Assembly: GCA_946408295.1 (NCBI GenBank)
Contig: CAMJRT010000041.1
Location: 1-8,613, forward strand
Direction: 5' to 3'
DNA length: 8,613 nucleotides
Source: an uncultured Bacteroidales bacterium
GTDB lineage: Bacteria > Bacteroidota > Bacteroidia > Bacteroidales > UBA932
Positions within the stretch are counted from its first letter, which is position 1; each line of letters begins with the position of its first letter. Of this stretch, positions 6,268 through 8,613 are shown piece after piece. A program made the translations under genes and the position numbers. The notes under the pieces were generated by a model that searched no databases, was not told the DNA's origin, and worked only from the letters and a program-made list of their open reading frames with translations.

Positions 6268-6919
6268 TCCATCCGGAATATCGGTTCAGATCGGTCTGAA
6301 CGGATTTACATATCAAACGAACGACTGCGCCCGGTCCGAATGGCTGAGCGCAGAGTTTGTTTTCAGCAGCGATGTTTTTCAGCGAAACTATAACCCAATC
6401 GTCCTTTCCGCCTTCATCCCCCGATATACGCTGGTGCCCGCCTCCTGGTTTGATGAATCTCAAGCGCAAGAATATCTGAATGCGGCTTTCAGTCCTGTCG
6501 AAGGGGAAGATTTGCGTTGGAGAAATCTGCCGGCGGAACTGGGTGCCGTAGAAGTCTGGAGCCCCACGAAGACGCGTCTGTCGCACATCATCAGCGGAAT
6601 GCTCGCGGTCGGCGAAGAGGACATTCTGCCGGAATTTCACTATCTGCTGACGGAAGGATACCGGGTGGACTCCTATAACAAGATCATTGCCTCCTACGCC
6701 GACGGTCGGATCTATCTGGTGATTTTCCAGGGGAAGAACTTGATGCTGTGCAACAGTTTCGAAGCCCCCGACTTCACCACGGCACAATATTATATATTCA
6801 TGGCGCTCAATAAGCTCCAACTCAATCCGGAGGCTTCCACCATTTACTTCCGAACCCCGCTGTCGGCAGAAGAAGAGTTGTCGTTGTACCATTATTTCCA
6901 ATCCGTCAAGCGCCTATGA
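6248..6919 (+). CDS. DUF3822 family protein
   Basis: This protein of 223 residues (230 if the upstream GTG at 6227 is used) matches my memory of DUF3822, a Bacteroidota family of unknown function commonly encoded just before rsmD. I prefer the ATG at 6248 because it shortens the overlap with the preceding gene from 41 to 20 nt and because the conserved region starts only at I11-S-V-Q-I-G-L. There is no signal peptide or membrane segment, so it is cytoplasmic. The C-terminal half has I155-Y-L-V-I-F160, the G-K-N-L-M-L-C-N-S-F strand pair (162-171) and a helix at 178-190. This order resembles the actin-like domain of PilM/GspL-type proteins, but I see no clear nucleotide-binding motif. Its stop overlaps the rsmD start (ATGA), so translation is probably coupled. 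Confidence 0.8.
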   Translation: MPVTGNNPSGISVQIGLNGFTYQTNDCARSEWLSAEFVFSSDVFQRNYNPIVLSAFIPRYTLVPASWFDESQAQEYLNAAFSPVEGEDLRWRNLPAELGAVEVWSPTKTRLSHIISGMLAVGEEDILPEFHYLLTEGYRVDSYNKIIASYADGRIYLVIFQGKNLMLCNSFEAPDFTTAQYYIFMALNKLQLNPEASTIYFRTPLSAEEELSLYHYFQSVKRL

Positions 6920-7479
6920 GAATCATCGGTGGGAAGTTGAAGGGACGGAGCATCACACCCCCGCCGGGTTACAAGGCACGCCCTACGACGGATTTTGCCA
7001 AAGAAGGACTGTTCAACACCCTCGACAGCATCTATGAATTCGAGGACCTGCAAGTGCTCGACCTGTTCGGCGGCGCGGGTTCCATCAGTTTTGAATTTGC
7101 CTCCCGGGGAGCGGCGGGCGTCCATTGCATCGAAATGAACCCCGACAACGCCCGTTTCATCAAACAGCACGCCCACGCCCTCGGGCTGGACAGCATCATC
7201 ACCGTCGTCCACCACAATGTTTTCGACTTTCTACCCCTTTGCCGGAAGCGTTTCGATGTGATTTTCGCAGACCCTCCTTACGCGCTGGAAGGCATCGACA
7301 CCCTTCCCGACAAGATATTCTCCACGACCTGGACCGGCGAAGACGGGCAGCCGCAAGGCCTCCTTCACCCCGACTGTCTCTTCATTTTGGAGCACTCCGC
7401 CGAGTACGACTTCAGGGAACATCCCCGCTTCTTCAAAGAGAAAAAATACGGCGCCGTCCACTTCAGTTTTTTCCGGTAG
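6916..7479 (+). CDS. rsmD: 16S rRNA (guanine(966)-N(2))-methyltransferase RsmD
   Basis: RsmD uses S-adenosylmethionine to methylate N2 of G966 (E. coli numbering) in 16S rRNA on the assembling 30S subunit. The 187-residue protein is of normal family length and has every hallmark in order: the N-terminal R2-I-I-G-G-K-L-K-G-R, the R22-P-T-T-D26 segment leading to E30-G-L-F-N34, the SAM-binding loop L48-D-L-F-G-G-A-G-S56, the acidic E73 after the second strand, and the catalytic D119-P-P-Y122 typical of N-methylation of an exocyclic amino group. Its ATG overlaps the DUF3822 stop by 4 nt, so it is the last gene of the rightward operon. It converges on ackA. Confidence 0.96.
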   Translation: MRIIGGKLKGRSITPPPGYKARPTTDFAKEGLFNTLDSIYEFEDLQVLDLFGGAGSISFEFASRGAAGVHCIEMNPDNARFIKQHAHALGLDSIITVVHHNVFDFLPLCRKRFDVIFADPPYALEGIDTLPDKIFSTTWTGEDGQPQGLLHPDCLFILEHSAEYDFREHPRFFKEKKYGAVHFSFFR

Positions 7480-7496
7480 CGGTCTTATCTCAGATT

Positions 7497-8613
7497 TTAG
7501 ATTTCCTCGTTGAGGACGATGTTCATCGTATCTTGTGCGATGACGAGTTCTTCGTTGGTGCAAATAACGGCGGCCTTGACTTTGGATTCGGGCAGGGTAA
7601 TCATCGCATCCTGGCCGCGGCAGTCGTTGGCCTCGTTGTCGAACCGGAGACCGAGATAGGTCAAGTTGTCGCAGACACGGCGGCGCAGACGGGCGTTGTT
7701 TTCGCCGATACCGCCGGTGAAGACAATCAGGTCCACGCCGTTCATCTCCGCCACATAGGCACCCACATAATTGATGATTCCGTGTATGAGTTTCTTCAAG
7801 GCCAATTTGGCACGGTACTCGCCGTTCTCCGCCGCCTGACCGAGGTCGCGGAAATCGGATGATATCCCGGACACACCCAGGAGACCGCTCTCTTTGTTAA
7901 GCATCGTTTCCACCTGATCGGCCGTCAGACCCTCTTTCTTCTGGATATAGGTCACGACCGAAGGGTCGATGGCGCCGCTGCGCGTGCCCATAATGAGTCC
8001 GTCCAGCGGGGTCAGGCCCATCGTCGTATTGACACACTTGCCGTTGAGCACCGCCGCGATGGAACTTCCGTTGCCAAGATGACAGGTGATAATGCGGCTG
8101 TTATTCAGGTCCAGACCGGCAAACTGGGCGCCTTTGGCCGACACATAACGGTGGCTGGTGCCGTGGAAGCCGTATTTGCGGATATCGTATTTCTCATAAT
8201 AACGATATGGAATCGCATAGGTGTAAGCATAATCGGGCATCGTCTGGTGAAAAGCCGTATCGAATACGGCCACCTGCGGCGTGGAAGGCATCACTTCCTT
8301 GACCGCATAGATACCCTTGAGGTTGGCGGGGTTGTGAAGCGGCCCCAAGTCGCAACATTTTTCCACCTGGGCGATGAGGTCATCGTCAATCCGCTTGCTG
8401 GCCGTCAACCTGGCGCCACCGTGCAGCACGCGATGTCCCACCGCCTCGATATCTTCGAGGGAAGAGAGCACGCCGGCCGTCTTGTCCGTGAGGGCCGCGA
8501 GAACCGCCCGGATGGCATCGGTATGGTCAGGAATCGGCTTGTCTTCCACCAAAGCCTCTTTGCCCGTCGCCTGGTGTTTGAGGCGGGACATTTCCATCCC
8601 AATGCGCTCAACC
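7497..8613 (-). CDS. ackA: Acetate kinase (5' end outside the window)
   Basis: AckA interconverts acetyl phosphate plus ADP with acetate plus ATP, the energy-yielding last step of mixed-acid fermentation, usually paired with Pta. The reading frame stays open to the window edge: the ATG at 8597 is internal, because the codons before it encode V-E-R-I-G, as in full-length AckA. Numbering from that Met, the key residues are R56 (in H-R-V-L-H-G-G), D113 (in F-D-T-A-F-H-Q), H145 (in G-F-H-G-T-S-H), R206 (in G-T-R-S-G) and E349 (in T-N-E-E). Adding a constant 35 gives R91, D148, H180, R241 and E384 of the Methanosarcina thermophila enzyme. About 30 N-terminal residues, including the N-C-G-S-S motif, therefore lie outside the window. 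The phosphate and adenosine loops (H173-L-G-N-G-S-S and T294-G-G-I-G-E-N) are intact. The promoter and any pta neighbour are not visible. Confidence 0.97.
   Translation of the reverse strand, partial: VERIGMEMSRLKHQATGKEALVEDKPIPDHTDAIRAVLAALTDKTAGVLSSLEDIEAVGHRVLHGGARLTASKRIDDDLIAQVEKCCDLGPLHNPANLKGIYAVKEVMPSTPQVAVFDTAFHQTMPDYAYTYAIPYRYYEKYDIRKYGFHGTSHRYVSAKGAQFAGLDLNNSRIITCHLGNGSSIAAVLNGKCVNTTMGLTPLDGLIMGTRSGAIDPSVVTYIQKKEGLTADQVETMLNKESGLLGVSGISSDFRDLGQAAENGEYRAKLALKKLIHGIINYVGAYVAEMNGVDLIVFTGGIGENNARLRRRVCDNLTYLGLRFDNEANDCRGQDAMITLPESKVKAAVICTNEELVIAQDTMNIVLNEEI

Noticed and set aside
6230..6901. Long minus-strand open frame antisense to the DUF3822 gene
   Set aside because: It lies entirely within a recognisable DUF3822 gene and shows no domain or start context.
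7505..7515. Small CCTC-GTT-GAGG stem at the end of ackA, considered as a terminator
   Set aside because: The stem is only 4 bp, lies upstream of the ackA stop codon and is not followed by a T-run on the minus strand.
7125..7862. Open frame of 245 codons on the plus strand across the rsmD end and antisense to ackA
   Set aside because: It is out of frame with rsmD in its first part and antisense to a clearly conserved ackA in the rest. The translation is rich in Arg, His and Pro and lacks any recognisable domain, as expected of a shadow frame in GC-rich coding DNA.
8405..8611. Alternative minus-strand frame at the right edge
   Set aside because: It overlaps ackA in a different frame, while the ackA frame continues to the window edge with conserved residues.
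1..8613. Search for defence systems, mobile elements, CRISPR repeats and tRNA/rRNA genes
   Set aside because: I saw no transposase, integrase, nuclease-toxin pair, regularly spaced repeats or RNA gene; the coding sequence is accounted for by eight CDS features.

Overview
The window looks like ordinary chromosome of a Bacteroidota bacterium, most likely a moderately GC-rich member of the Bacteroidales. Three things support this: genes without Shine-Dalgarno sequences and with A-rich leaders, promoter -7 boxes of the Bacteroides type TAnnTTTG, and a DUF3822 protein (a family known from Bacteroidota) directly upstream of rsmD. I cannot assign a genus.

Layout: two operons diverge from a 74-bp intergenic region (5387-5460). 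Leftward runs a compact five-gene set: a DHH/DHHA1 phosphoesterase of the NrnA type, two FKBP-like lipoproteins (one single-domain, one with two domains in tandem), a MATE-family multidrug exporter, and a membrane-anchored class C beta-lactamase-fold serine hydrolase. Junctions are a 4-nt overlap, then gaps of 10, 3 and 3 nt, so a single transcript with coupled translation is likely. Rightward run a single-pass membrane protein of unknown function, a DUF3822 protein and the 16S rRNA methyltransferase gene rsmD, again with overlapping ends. A leftward acetate kinase gene (ackA), whose first ~30 codons lie outside the window, converges on rsmD with only 17 bp between the stop codons.

How the genes may work together: the leftward operon joins a cytoplasmic nanoRNA/pAp-type hydrolase to four envelope proteins (two lipoprotein foldase-like proteins, an exporter and a penicillin-binding-protein-like hydrolase). 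This suggests envelope maintenance but is not proof of a shared pathway. The rightward operon is more intriguing. Its first protein has a pseudopilin-like outline (one N-terminal membrane helix, then an amphipathic stretch), and its second has a C-terminal half that recalls the actin-like fold of PilM/GspL. That pairing is a hypothesis only.

The divergent intergenic region carries two overlapping perfect inverted repeats (10-bp and 11-bp arms) that cover the promoter elements. There are no RNA genes, mobile elements, CRISPR arrays or stretches over 300 bp without a gene.
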